This document shows positions 34,616 through 43,155 of a stretch of 64,000 nt of DNA, piece after piece. Numbering within the stretch: the stretch's first letter is position 1; every line of letters starts with the position of its first letter. The stretch is taken from positions 136,434 to 200,433 of the forward strand of contig JBFLYO010000001.1 in the NCBI GenBank assembly GCA_040756745.1. Direction: 5' to 3'. The stretch comes from JBFLYO01 sp040756745. GTDB taxonomy: Bacteria > Bacteroidota > Ignavibacteria > UBA10030 > UBA6906. The translations under genes were made by a program, and so were the position numbers. The notes beneath the pieces were generated by a model. That model did no database searches, was not told where the DNA came from, and saw only the letters and a program-made list of their open reading frames with translations.

Positions 34616-35677
34616 ATGACAGCGGTTGAGTGGGTGGACGGGAAGGTCCGGTTCATCGATCAGACCCGCCTTCCCACACACGAGCTTTACGTCGAGACGG
34701 ACGATTACCGGGTGGTCGGCGAGGCCATCAAGACACTCGCCATCCGTGGTGCGCCGGCCATCGGTGTTGCCGCGGCGTTTGGTGTGCTCCTGGCTGTCGA
34801 AGGGAAGGAGTTCGCCACGCCCGACGAGCTGGTCGCCGAGGTGAACCGGGCCAGCGATTACCTTGCCTCGACCCGTCCCACCGCCGTCAATCTCTTCACC
34901 GCACTCGACCGCATGCAGCGGACAGTCGACGGCGCAGCGAGGTCGAGCGTGTTCGAACTCCTCGTTCGCCTGCGGGTCGAAGCAATGGTCATCTACCGCG
35001 AGGATGTGGAATCGTGCCGGAACATCGGCACCCTCGGCGCGAGGCTGATCCCCGCGGGCACCTCTGTCCTCACACACTGCAACACCGGCGCGCTGGCGAC
35101 CGCGGGAGAGGGAACGGCCCTCAGCGTGATCATCGCGGCAGCACGGCAAAAGAAGATCGTGCGGGTGTTCGCCGACGAAACACGCCCCCTGTTCCAGGGT
35201 TCCCGGCTCACCGCGTGGGAACTGGTCAAACAGGGGATCGAAGTAACGTTGATCACCGACAGCACGGCGGGGACCGTGTTGCAGCAGGAGATGGTGCAAG
35301 CGGTGATTGTCGGAGCAGACCGCATTGCCGTCAACGGCGATGTCGCAAACAAGATCGGTACGTACCCGCTGGCGGTCCTGGCCGCCTATCATAAGATCCC
35401 TTTCTACGTCGCCGCCCCCACCTCGACAATTGACGCCGCCATGGCGACCGGCGCCGACATTCCGATCGAGCAGCGCGACCCCCGGGAAATTACCCACGTC
35501 GGTGAGTCGCGCATCGCAGCCGAAGGGGCTGATGTGTATGCCCCCGCTTTCGATGTAACGCCGTCGGCGCTCATCACTGCGATCATCACCGAAAAAGGAA
35601 TTCTCCGTCCGCCGTATGCCCGCACCATCGTGGGCGTTCTGGCCGAGCCGGGGCAAGCCCCGGGAGGCGGACGATGA
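34616..35677 (+). CDS. mtnA: Methylthioribose-1-phosphate isomerase
   Basis: A 353-residue MtnA of the eIF2B-like isomerase family. It has IRGAPAIGVAAAFG, the active-site Cys in LTHCNTGALAT and the catalytic Asp in VGADRIAVNGDVANKIGTY. It converts methylthioribose-1-phosphate to methylthioribulose-1-phosphate in methionine salvage and can act on 5-deoxyribose-1-phosphate, a by-product route for radical-SAM enzymes. It follows the PfkB kinase by 5 bp and overlaps recO by 4 bp. Confidence 0.92.
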   Translation: MTAVEWVDGKVRFIDQTRLPTHELYVETDDYRVVGEAIKTLAIRGAPAIGVAAAFGVLLAVEGKEFATPDELVAEVNRASDYLASTRPTAVNLFTALDRMQRTVDGAARSSVFELLVRLRVEAMVIYREDVESCRNIGTLGARLIPAGTSVLTHCNTGALATAGEGTALSVIIAAARQKKIVRVFADETRPLFQGSRLTAWELVKQGIEVTLITDSTAGTVLQQEMVQAVIVGADRIAVNGDVANKIGTYPLAVLAAYHKIPFYVAAPTSTIDAAMATGADIPIEQRDPREITHVGESRIAAEGADVYAPAFDVTPSALITAIITEKGILRPPYARTIVGVLAEPGQAPGGGR

Positions 35678-36438
35678 TTGTGACGACGGAGGCCGTGGTG
35701 CTTCGCACCATGAAGTACCGCGAAACGAGCACGATTGCCACCCTCTATACGCGGCAGATGGGAAAACTGCAGGGGATCGCGAAAGGAGCCCGTGGCGCAA
35801 AAAGCAGAATGGCAGCGGCGCTGCAGCCGATGAACCACATCACCGCAGTACTCTATACAAAGGAGTCGCGCGAGCTTCATCTCCTCACCCAGTGTGACTT
35901 CGTCCGGCCACACAAGGGGTTAACCGATGACATGGAGCGGATGGCCGTCGGCATGGCCGCGGTTGAACTCGTGGACGCCGTCACACCGGCAGAGGAGGAA
36001 AATGCTCACCTTTTCGAATTATTGACGATGACCCTTGCCGCTGCAGACAATGCAACAAAGAATCCGGGGAATGCGTTATATTACTTTGAGATGCGGCTGT
36101 TGGAGAATCTCGGCTTCAAACCCGATATGCATCGTTGTTATAATTGTGGGGTCGTGCTGGGGGATCAGGAACACCGTCGGGGACTGCACATGAGCTACGG
36201 CGGGGTGGTGTGCGCGGCCTGCTCCGGTCAAGGACTCGGTCGGGAGCCCCTCTCGGCCCCGGCGATCAGGGTCCTTCAACGACTCCAGGAGATGAACGGT
36301 CCGCATGCCGCGATGAGCGTGACACTCTCTCCCTCGGTCCGGGGGGAAGTGGCCGGCGTACTGCGGCGTTTCCTCCTGGGGCATGTGGAAGGGCTCAGAA
36401 CTCTTCGGTCGGAAGCGGTGTTTTCATCATTGCTATGA
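35674..36438 (+). CDS. recO: DNA repair protein RecO
   Basis: A 254-residue RecO: an N-terminal OB fold (TTEAVVLRTMKYRETSTIATLYT), a helical body, and a zinc site with two Cys pairs (CYNCG near residue 154 and CAACS). It promotes RecA loading and strand annealing in the RecFOR pathway. It overlaps mtnA by 4 bp. About 100 bp of non-coding sequence follow before the protease gene, without a clear promoter. Confidence 0.93.
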   Translation: MIVTTEAVVLRTMKYRETSTIATLYTRQMGKLQGIAKGARGAKSRMAAALQPMNHITAVLYTKESRELHLLTQCDFVRPHKGLTDDMERMAVGMAAVELVDAVTPAEEENAHLFELLTMTLAAADNATKNPGNALYYFEMRLLENLGFKPDMHRCYNCGVVLGDQEHRRGLHMSYGGVVCAACSGQGLGREPLSAPAIRVLQRLQEMNGPHAAMSVTLSPSVRGEVAGVLRRFLLGHVEGLRTLRSEAVFSSLL

Positions 36439-36539
36439 ATGTTTTTTCATCGACTCTTAACGCAGGCTTCATCCTCGGTGCGTATCAAGGAACATCTGAT
36501 GTGCATGAGAGTGGACGACATTAACGGGAGGTGGGAGAC

Positions 36540-38066
36540 ATGAAGAAAACAGTATTGACATCGCTTGTGCTGGTGACCGTTGGGATTGTCTTCGGTGCAA
36601 TCCTGGTCTCCAATTTCAGCGGAGGCGTCGATCTCGGGTTCGCGCGGGGAAGCGGCGAGGTCAAGCTTGGAGGGCCGGCCCCGGTCACCAACCAGAGCTC
36701 GAGTCTGAAGGCCGTCAGCGACAATTTTGTTGCCGTCGCGCGTGCGGTGACGCAGTCGGTCGTCGCCGTCAACGTCACGACAACGGGGAAGAAGTCCGAT
36801 CGGAGCATGCCGCGTGATTTCTTTCATTTCTTCGGGCCCGACATGAAAACTCCGGAACAGGTGCCGGAGCAAGGCTTCGGCTCCGGAGTGATCATCACCT
36901 CCGACGGATACATTGCGACCAACAACCATGTCGTCGATGACGCAGACAAGAACGGGATCGAAGTCGTCATGCACGACAAGATCCATTACAAAGCCCGGCT
37001 GATCGGCACGGATCCCTCGACCGATCTCGCCGTCATCAAGATTGACGCCAAAGACCTTCCTGTGGCGGCCCTCGGCAACTCCGACAACGTCCAGGTGGGA
37101 GAGTGGGCGCTCGCGATCGGCAATCCTCTCGGACTTTCCTCAACGGTGACCGCCGGCATCATCAGCGCGAAGGGGCGGAACATCAACATCATCCGCGATA
37201 CGTACAACATTGAGGACTTCATCCAGACCGACGCGGCGATCAACCCGGGCAACAGTGGCGGGGCCCTCGTGAACATGAATGGCGAGGTCATCGGCATCAA
37301 TACCGCCATTGCGACCACCAACGCCCGTTACCAGGGGTACGGGTTTGCCGTGCCGGTGAATCTGCTGAAAGTGGTCGCTGCAGACCTCATTAAGGAAGGA
37401 CGCGTGCGCCGCGGCTACATCGGCGTGCAGATTAGCGTCGTGGATCAACCAATGGCCAATGCCCTCGGGATGTCCGAGGCCAGGGGGGTTATTGTCCAGG
37501 GAATCGTCAAAGGGGGTGCTGGAGAGAGTGCTGGTGTGAAGGAAGGCGACGTCATCCTGTCGGTCGACGGCAAGGAGGTCAATGCCGCCAACGAGCTCCA
37601 GAGCTATATTGCGACACACCATCCCGGCGACCGCGTGACGCTGAAGATCTTCCGTGAGGGGAAAACCTTTGAGAAGGGCGTGACGTTGAAGGCGCGCGAA
37701 GAAGACAACGTGGTGGTCAAGGCGTCCGAGCCGAAGGAGAATGACGCGGAGGATGCCACCCCCGAGCTTCCCAAGACCGTGAAATTCGACGCCCTGGGGA
37801 TGAGCGTCCGAGCGCTGACGCCGGACGAACGGAAGGAGATGGAGGTCAACCACGGCGTGCTGGTGACCGATGTGAAGCTGTATGGCGAGGCCTTCAACAG
37901 ATACATCGCCAAGAATTCCGTCATCATCGAGGCGGACCGAAGGCCGGTCAACTCGCCGGCCGACCTGAAGAAGGCGGTGGAAGGCCGCAAACCGGGAGAC
38001 TCGCTCCTGCTACGGGTGAAGACCGACAGGGGGATCAGCTTTGTCGCGGTCCAGATCCCCAAATAG
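36540..38066 (+). CDS. degP: DegP/HtrA-type periplasmic serine protease
   Basis: A 508-residue protein. An N-terminal membrane anchor or signal (residues 4-25) is followed by the trypsin-like domain with His in TNNHVVDD, Asp in DPSTDLAVIKI and Ser in INPGNSGGALVN. Two PDZ domains come next (about 290-375 and 410-500, e.g. GYIGVQISVV). It degrades or refolds damaged envelope proteins. The ATG at 36540 is preferred because GGGAGG lies 8 bases before it; the in-frame GTG at 36531 is less likely. A GC-rich hairpin follows at 38084. Confidence 0.93.
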   Translation: MKKTVLTSLVLVTVGIVFGAILVSNFSGGVDLGFARGSGEVKLGGPAPVTNQSSSLKAVSDNFVAVARAVTQSVVAVNVTTTGKKSDRSMPRDFFHFFGPDMKTPEQVPEQGFGSGVIITSDGYIATNNHVVDDADKNGIEVVMHDKIHYKARLIGTDPSTDLAVIKIDAKDLPVAALGNSDNVQVGEWALAIGNPLGLSSTVTAGIISAKGRNINIIRDTYNIEDFIQTDAAINPGNSGGALVNMNGEVIGINTAIATTNARYQGYGFAVPVNLLKVVAADLIKEGRVRRGYIGVQISVVDQPMANALGMSEARGVIVQGIVKGGAGESAGVKEGDVILSVDGKEVNAANELQSYIATHHPGDRVTLKIFREGKTFEKGVTLKAREEDNVVVKASEPKENDAEDATPELPKTVKFDALGMSVRALTPDERKEMEVNHGVLVTDVKLYGEAFNRYIAKNSVIIEADRRPVNSPADLKKAVEGRKPGDSLLLRVKTDRGISFVAVQIPK

Positions 38067-38083
38067 TGCTTCCGACCATCTCA

Positions 38084-38105
38084 AGCCCCGGGTCTCCCGG
38101 GGCTT
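38084..38105 (+). terminator. Probable terminator after degP
   Basis: Inverted repeat AAGCCCCGGG/CCCGGGCTT with one unpaired C and a 3-base loop, between the protease stop and the next promoter. The T-tract is poor (GGCGTTTACG), so efficiency is doubtful. Confidence 0.5.
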
Positions 38106-38128
38106 GGCGTTTACGGCGGAAGGGTTGC

Positions 38129-38157
38129 TTGACAATGTTGGCATCAGGTGGTATATT
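38129..38157 (+). promoter_or_regulatory. Near-consensus sigma70 promoter before the HNH gene
   Basis: TTGACA (38129-38134), 17 bp, TATATT (38152-38157). The predicted transcript start (~38165) falls inside the longest HNH reading frame, which matters for the choice of its start codon. Confidence 0.8.
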
Positions 38158-38758
38158 TTTTGATATCACACGGCGATCCATTCACCAGGGCCGACAGCAA
38201 GGAGGTAAGGAAGACTTCAGCGCACACGTCCAGGCACACGGTGGCAACGGCAAACTGAACGCCAAGGTTCTGATCCTGAATCAGAACTATGAGCCGATGA
38301 GCGTCATCAACGCGAAAAAGGCCATCGTTTTGCTCTATCTCGGCAAGGCGGAGTTGATCGAGTCCCACGCGGGGTTGAAGGTCCGCGCGGTATCGATGAG
38401 CATGCCCTTCCCAAGCATCGTCCGCCTTTCGATGTACGTCCGGGTTCCCTTCAAGAACATCATCCTCTCCCGCAAGAACATCCTCCGCAGGGATGCACAC
38501 CGGTGCCAGTACTGCGGGCGGGGGGATATTCCATTGACGCTGGACCATGTGCTGCCACTGTCGCGTGGAGGGGAGGACTCCTGGGAAAACCTCGTTGCCG
38601 CCTGTGTGCAGTGCAACAACAAAAAGGGGGATCGGACGCCCGACGAAGCAACCATGGCGCTCCGCCGGAAACCGATGCGTCCGAACCACGTGACCTTCAT
38701 CAGGCACGTGATGGGTTCGCTCGACGAGCGCTGGAAGCCCTACCTCTTTCTCCACTGA
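38135..38758 (+). CDS. HNH endonuclease-like protein; start codon uncertain
   Basis: The protein has the HNH nuclease core CQYCGRGDIPLTLDHVLPLSRGG, then WENLVAACVQCNNKKGDRT: two CxxC zinc pairs and the catalytic His. Related FCB-group proteins begin close to KVLILNQNYEP, here near base 38264. But no ATG, GTG or TTG lies in frame between the predicted transcript start (~38165) and that point. An AAGGAGG at 38199-38205 has no start codon behind it; a CTG (38255) is in frame. The ATG at 38135 is given only as the nearest canonical start and precedes the -10 box. The cellular role is unknown. Confidence 0.7.
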   Translation: MLASGGIFFDITRRSIHQGRQQGGKEDFSAHVQAHGGNGKLNAKVLILNQNYEPMSVINAKKAIVLLYLGKAELIESHAGLKVRAVSMSMPFPSIVRLSMYVRVPFKNIILSRKNILRRDAHRCQYCGRGDIPLTLDHVLPLSRGGEDSWENLVAACVQCNNKKGDRTPDEATMALRRKPMRPNHVTFIRHVMGSLDERWKPYLFLH

Positions 38759-38827
38759 TCCTCACCGATCCCGCCCCTGCGGGACACGCCGAACAGGCAT
38801 CACTCGACACTACGCACGGTTCCTTCG

Positions 38828-39814
38828 TTGGAAGCACGGAAGACAATCTTGAGCGGCATGCGCCCGACGGGCAAACTGCACCTCGGTCATCTCGTGGGGG
38901 CGCTTGAGAATTGGGTGGCTCTCCAGGAGCAGTACGACAACTACCACCTGATCGCGGATTACCACGCGCTGACGACGAACCCCGACTCGTCAGCCATTGG
39001 GAGGAACTCCTTTGACATGCTTGTCGACTGGCTTGCTGCCGGCATCGATCCGGCACGCAGCCCCCTCTTCCGCCAGTCGCAGATCAAGGAACACACGGAG
39101 CTTCACCTGATTTTCTCTATGCTCATCACAGCGGCGCGGCTGGAACGCAACCCTGCCGTCAAGGATCAGGTGCGCGACCTTCACATCGAGAACGTCAGCT
39201 ATGGTCATCTGGGGTATCCGGTCCTGCAGGCCGCCGATATCCTCCTGTACAAGGGAGATCTCGTGCCCGTGGGAGAAGATCAGGTGCCGCATGTCGAGAT
39301 CGCGCGGGAAATCGCGCGCCGGTTCAATGCGCAATACCGCCCGGTCTTTCCCGAGCCGGAACCGAAGCTGACCCGCTTTCCCCGTCTGCCCGGGCTGGAC
39401 GGCCTCGACCGGAAGATGAGCAAGTCGGCGGGCAACACCATTCTCCTCTCCGATTCCCCCGAGGAGATCGGGAATAAAATGCGAACCGCGGTGACGGATC
39501 CGTTGAAGGTCCGGAAGAACGATCCGGGACGCCCGGAGGTCTGTCTGGTGTACACCTACCACGGCAAGTTCAATGCACCGGAGGCCGACGAAATCGGCGC
39601 GGGGTGCAGGAGCGGTGCGCTGGGCTGCGTGGAGTGCAAAGCTCGCATTGCGGGTAGGATCGCGGAGCACCTTGCGCCATTCCGCGGGCGGCGCGCGTAT
39701 TACGAAGCGCACCCGTCGGACGTGCATGCGATCCTCGCCGACGGCGAAGCGCGCGCGCGGACGCGCGCACAGGCGACGATGGCGGAAGTGCGGACCGCAA
39801 TGAATCTCGGTTGA
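38828..39814 (+). CDS. trpS: Tryptophanyl-tRNA synthetase
   Basis: A 328-residue class I synthetase that charges tRNA-Trp. It has the HIGH motif as HLGHLVGAL, GEDQVPHVEIAREIARRFN, and the signature KMSKSAGNTI. Length is normal for bacterial TrpRS. The start is a TTG at 38828, directly before KTILSGMRPTGKLHLGH; no better start or clear ribosome site is seen. scpA follows after 9 bp. Confidence 0.95.
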   Translation: MEARKTILSGMRPTGKLHLGHLVGALENWVALQEQYDNYHLIADYHALTTNPDSSAIGRNSFDMLVDWLAAGIDPARSPLFRQSQIKEHTELHLIFSMLITAARLERNPAVKDQVRDLHIENVSYGHLGYPVLQAADILLYKGDLVPVGEDQVPHVEIAREIARRFNAQYRPVFPEPEPKLTRFPRLPGLDGLDRKMSKSAGNTILLSDSPEEIGNKMRTAVTDPLKVRKNDPGRPEVCLVYTYHGKFNAPEADEIGAGCRSGALGCVECKARIAGRIAEHLAPFRGRRAYYEAHPSDVHAILADGEARARTRAQATMAEVRTAMNLG

Positions 39815-39823
39815 GCGGAGCCC

Positions 39824-40537
39824 ATGTACAGAGTCAAACTGACGGAATTCGAAGGACCGCTCGACCTGCTTCTCTTCTTCATCAAGCGGGACGAGCTGGA
39901 TATCTACGACATCCCGATCTCGCGCATCACCCAGGAGTTCCTTGAATACCTCCACCTGATGTCGCAGCTCGACCTTGAAGTTGCCGGCGACTTCATCGTC
40001 ATGGCTGCCACCTTGATGCAAATCAAGGTGAAGATGCTTCTCCCGCGGGACGAGAACGCACCCGAGGAGGAAGACCCGCGCGCTGAGCTGGTGCGCCGTC
40101 TCATCGAGTACAAGCGCTTCAAAGAGATGTCCCAGCAGATGTCCGCGATGGAGGAGGAACAACGAAAAGTCTATTACCGCAAGTTCTTCGCGGCAGATCC
40201 GCGCGTTCATACGGAGGACGATGAACCGCTCCTGAAAGATGTGTCGCTGTTCAATCTGATCGCTGCTTTCAAGTCGGCGATGGACCATATGCCCCGGAAG
40301 GTGGTCCATGAGGTTGCCCTGCTCACGGTATCAGTGGATGAACAGATGAGTTTTGTACTCGACTTCCTCCGCGTGCACGGTGCGACGACGCTCCTGGCGC
40401 TCGTGGCACACATGACGGAAAAAGTGCGCGTGATCGTGACGATCATTGCGCTTCTGGAGCTGACGAAAAACAACGTGATCACCCTCGCGCCTGTGGTGGG
40501 GAAAGAGGACATCGCCATCCGGATGAGCGGGGCATGA
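39824..40537 (+). CDS. scpA: Chromosome segregation protein ScpA
   Basis: A 237-residue kleisin, partner of SMC and ScpB in chromosome condensation. The N-terminal FEGPLDLLLFFIKRDELDIYDIPIS and LMQIKVKMLLP are diagnostic, with a charged middle region and the C-terminal winged-helix part (VIVTIIALLELTKNNVI). It overlaps scpB by 4 bp. Confidence 0.95.
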   Translation: MYRVKLTEFEGPLDLLLFFIKRDELDIYDIPISRITQEFLEYLHLMSQLDLEVAGDFIVMAATLMQIKVKMLLPRDENAPEEEDPRAELVRRLIEYKRFKEMSQQMSAMEEEQRKVYYRKFFAADPRVHTEDDEPLLKDVSLFNLIAAFKSAMDHMPRKVVHEVALLTVSVDEQMSFVLDFLRVHGATTLLALVAHMTEKVRVIVTIIALLELTKNNVITLAPVVGKEDIAIRMSGA

Positions 40538-41271
40538 GCAGGGAGGCGACCGGACACCACGCCCCCGGCGTGCGGGAGATCATTGAGGCGCTGCTGTTCG
40601 CGACCGACGAACCGTTGACCGTCAGGCAGATCATCGACATCTTCGGGATCCTTGAAGAGGGGGAGAAGCCGCAGAGGATTACTCCGGAGACTGTGCTCGC
40701 GGTGATCGAAGATCTGAACGGAGAGTTTGAACGGACGGGGAGGGCAGTGCGTGTTGTGAAGGTGGCGGGGGGATACCAGTTTGCGACGAAGCCGCAATTC
40801 GGTGTCTGGCTTGGCAAAATGGTAAGGGAAAAATCCAGGCGGAAGCTCTCGGTTTCTGCGCTCGAAACACTCGCCGTCATAGCGTATAAGCAGCCGGTCA
40901 CCAAACCCGAAATCGAGGCCATCAGGGGAGTCAACGCCGATTACGTCCTCCACACGCTGCTGGAGCGGAGTCTCGTTGCGATCGTGGGGCGGGCCGCCAC
41001 CCCCGGGAGGCCCCTGCTCTATGGGACGACAAAGGAATTCCTGAAACATTTCGGAATCAACGATCTCTCGGAGCTCCCCAAACCACGCGAGATTGATGAG
41101 CTGCTCGCCGAAGCGGAATTCGAGGTTGAAAAACGCATGCTCGCCGAACTCGAGGCCAGGAAAACCGCGGGCGAAGGACCCTCATCCGCCGACCGGCGTA
41201 CGGGAGGATTCGACCGGGAGGGGGATTCGGGTTCCGATTCGTTCGACGAAATCACCCGTGACCCGACGTGA
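40534..41271 (+). CDS. scpB: Chromosome segregation protein ScpB
   Basis: A 245-residue ScpB with two winged-helix domains. Motifs: IIEALLFATDEPLTVRQI, LSVSALETLAVIAYKQPVTKPEIEAIRGV and GRPLLYGTTKEFLKHFGI. The last ~50 residues are an acidic, low-complexity tail. Paired with scpA as usual (4-bp overlap). Confidence 0.95.
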   Translation: MSREATGHHAPGVREIIEALLFATDEPLTVRQIIDIFGILEEGEKPQRITPETVLAVIEDLNGEFERTGRAVRVVKVAGGYQFATKPQFGVWLGKMVREKSRRKLSVSALETLAVIAYKQPVTKPEIEAIRGVNADYVLHTLLERSLVAIVGRAATPGRPLLYGTTKEFLKHFGINDLSELPKPREIDELLAEAEFEVEKRMLAELEARKTAGEGPSSADRRTGGFDREGDSGSDSFDEITRDPT

Positions 41272-41298
41272 TGCCGGAACATCCGAAAAAGGCGTATA

Positions 41299-42099
41299 TT
41301 GAGGCATAAGCGGACAACGGGGTCGTCTCGCCGTCCTGCCGTCCCGCCGATCCCCGCTGCGTACCGTATCAACCGGTTCCTCAGCATGTGTGGCATCTCT
41401 TCGCGCAGGAAAGCGGAGGAACTGGTGCGCGCCGGCAAGGTGGAGGTGAACCGAAAGGTGGTCACCGAACTTGCGACAAAAGTCGACCCCTCTCGTGATA
41501 CCGTGTTCGTCGACGGCAAGCGCGCAGTGCCGACACGAGGGTATCTCTACCTTGTCCTGAACAAACCGCGCGATGCGATCACAACCCTAAGCGACGAGAA
41601 GGGACGGACGACGGTCATGAGCATGGTCCGTACGAAACAGCGTGTGTATCCCGTCGGCCGGCTCGACCGCAATACGACCGGTGTGCTCCTTTTCACCAAT
41701 GACGGGCAATTCGCCCACCGGTTGATGCACCCTCGCTATGAGATCCCCAAGACCTATCGTGTAACATGCAGCGCCCCACTCAGCACCGGGCATCTGGAAG
41801 CCCTCCGGCGAGGCGTCGAGCTCGAAGACGGCCGCACGGCGCCTACCGACATTTATGTTATCCCCGGAGGCAGGCGGAGGGAGATTGGCGTCGTCATCCA
41901 CGAAGGGCGGAACAGACAGGTCCGCCGGATGTTCGAATCGCTCGGCTACGAAGTACAGAAACTCGACAGAGTGGCGTACGGACCTGTAACGAAGGAAGGC
42001 CTCGCACGGGGGGCGACGCGCAGCCTCACCCGGCAGGAAGTCCGTGCGTTGAAAACCATGGCCGGCTATTCCGACGAGGAGCAATGGCGCGATGAATGA
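41299..42099 (+). CDS. rluB: 23S rRNA pseudouridine synthase, RluB/RsuA family
   Basis: A 266-residue protein with an N-terminal S4 RNA-binding domain (YRINRFLSMCGISSRRKAEELVRAGKVEVN) and the pseudouridine synthase core with the catalytic Asp in PVGRLDRNTTGVLLFTNDG and EGRNRQVRRM. It probably modifies 23S rRNA. The start is a TTG at 41299; a TATATT box overlaps it, so the real start may differ, though no other start codon precedes the S4 domain. It overlaps the next gene by 8 bp. Confidence 0.9.
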   Translation: MRHKRTTGSSRRPAVPPIPAAYRINRFLSMCGISSRRKAEELVRAGKVEVNRKVVTELATKVDPSRDTVFVDGKRAVPTRGYLYLVLNKPRDAITTLSDEKGRTTVMSMVRTKQRVYPVGRLDRNTTGVLLFTNDGQFAHRLMHPRYEIPKTYRVTCSAPLSTGHLEALRRGVELEDGRTAPTDIYVIPGGRRREIGVVIHEGRNRQVRRMFESLGYEVQKLDRVAYGPVTKEGLARGATRSLTRQEVRALKTMAGYSDEEQWRDE

Positions 42100-43153
42100 T
42101 CGGCATTCCGTGTTAACATGGGCACTCTCTCTTGTGGCGGCTGCGACGATGCTTTCGTGTGCGTCCGGGTACAAGGAGATCTTTCCCACGCTGGTCGACG
42201 GGAAATACGATTCGGAGTTCCCGTACCGTGGATGTTCCGCGCAGCTCGAAGAGATCGGTGAATCGGTCAAGATGGTCAACACGATCGCGTACTACCGGAC
42301 CTTTGCCTTTGACGCGGCGGAAGGGGTCAGGCCCGCGGGACTCACTTCAACACTTCTCCGGGGTCGCGAAGGAACATCCTCGGTCATCACAAATCAGGCG
42401 TCGGGGACGGCGACAGTCATCTCCGTTGACACCCGGCGGGTGGTTCTCCTCACCTGTGCCCACGTCATCGCGTTTCCCGACACCGTGTTCTCGTACTTCA
42501 TCGGGCCCGACCGTCGGTCCACAGGCATTCTGCGGACCGTTGCCGTGAAGGAAAAGCAGACGACATACGTCGCCGTGTTTCCCGAAGGGGGGGAACTCCA
42601 GGTGCTCGTCATGGACAAATCGACGGACGTTGCGTTGCTCGGGAAGACCTTCGAGACGGAGCCCTTCCCGCGTATCCGCCCGTTCAATTATCCCATGGGG
42701 CGTGCGAAGGAGTTGGAATGGGGTTCCTTCGTCTACCTGTTCGGCTATCCCACGGGGTACAAGATGGTGACCAAAGGGATCGTCAGCAGTCCGAACAAGG
42801 ACCGGCGCGGCGGGTTCATGATCGATGCGGTCTTCAACCGTGGGTTCAGCGGGGGGATCGCGCTGGCTGTGCGGGATGGCGTGCCGAACTTTGAGCTTGT
42901 CGGCATCGTCAAGCTGGTCTCCGGACGCTCCGCGTACGTCTTGACGCCGTCCACCGTCGAAGGTGGCGAAGAATACGAATCGGGTGTTCCGTACTCCGGG
43001 GACGTGTATGTGGAGAGGAGAACTGAAATCGAATACGGGCTCGCACAGGCCGTGTCAATCGAGACGATCCTGGACGTGGTTGCGCAGAACGGCGGGCGGC
43101 TTGCCGCGGCCGGCTATACGGTGCATCTCGGGCTCCCATCACCCGTCCCCTAG
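42092..43153 (+). CDS. Predicted trypsin-like serine protease lipoprotein
   Basis: A 353-residue protein with a lipobox-type signal (ATMLSCAS). A chymotrypsin-fold triad can be read: His in LLTCAHVIAF, Asp in STDVALLG and Ser in NRGFSGGIALAV. There is no PDZ domain. Likely an envelope-bound protease, substrate unknown. The ATG overlaps the end of the pseudouridine synthase gene, which is downstream of scpAB. Confidence 0.75.
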   Translation: MNDRHSVLTWALSLVAAATMLSCASGYKEIFPTLVDGKYDSEFPYRGCSAQLEEIGESVKMVNTIAYYRTFAFDAAEGVRPAGLTSTLLRGREGTSSVITNQASGTATVISVDTRRVVLLTCAHVIAFPDTVFSYFIGPDRRSTGILRTVAVKEKQTTYVAVFPEGGELQVLVMDKSTDVALLGKTFETEPFPRIRPFNYPMGRAKELEWGSFVYLFGYPTGYKMVTKGIVSSPNKDRRGGFMIDAVFNRGFSGGIALAVRDGVPNFELVGIVKLVSGRSAYVLTPSTVEGGEEYESGVPYSGDVYVERRTEIEYGLAQAVSIETILDVVAQNGGRLAAAGYTVHLGLPSPVP

Positions 43154-43155
43154 GC

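Noticed and set aside
38769..38784. Short hairpin CCCGC-CCCT-GCGGG before trpS, considered as a tRNA-sensing leader
   Set aside because: Only 5-6 bp, no T-tract and no T-box or leader-peptide features.
41295..41300. TATATT as a -10 box for rluB
   Set aside because: No -35 box at 16-18 bp and it overlaps the only usable start codon.
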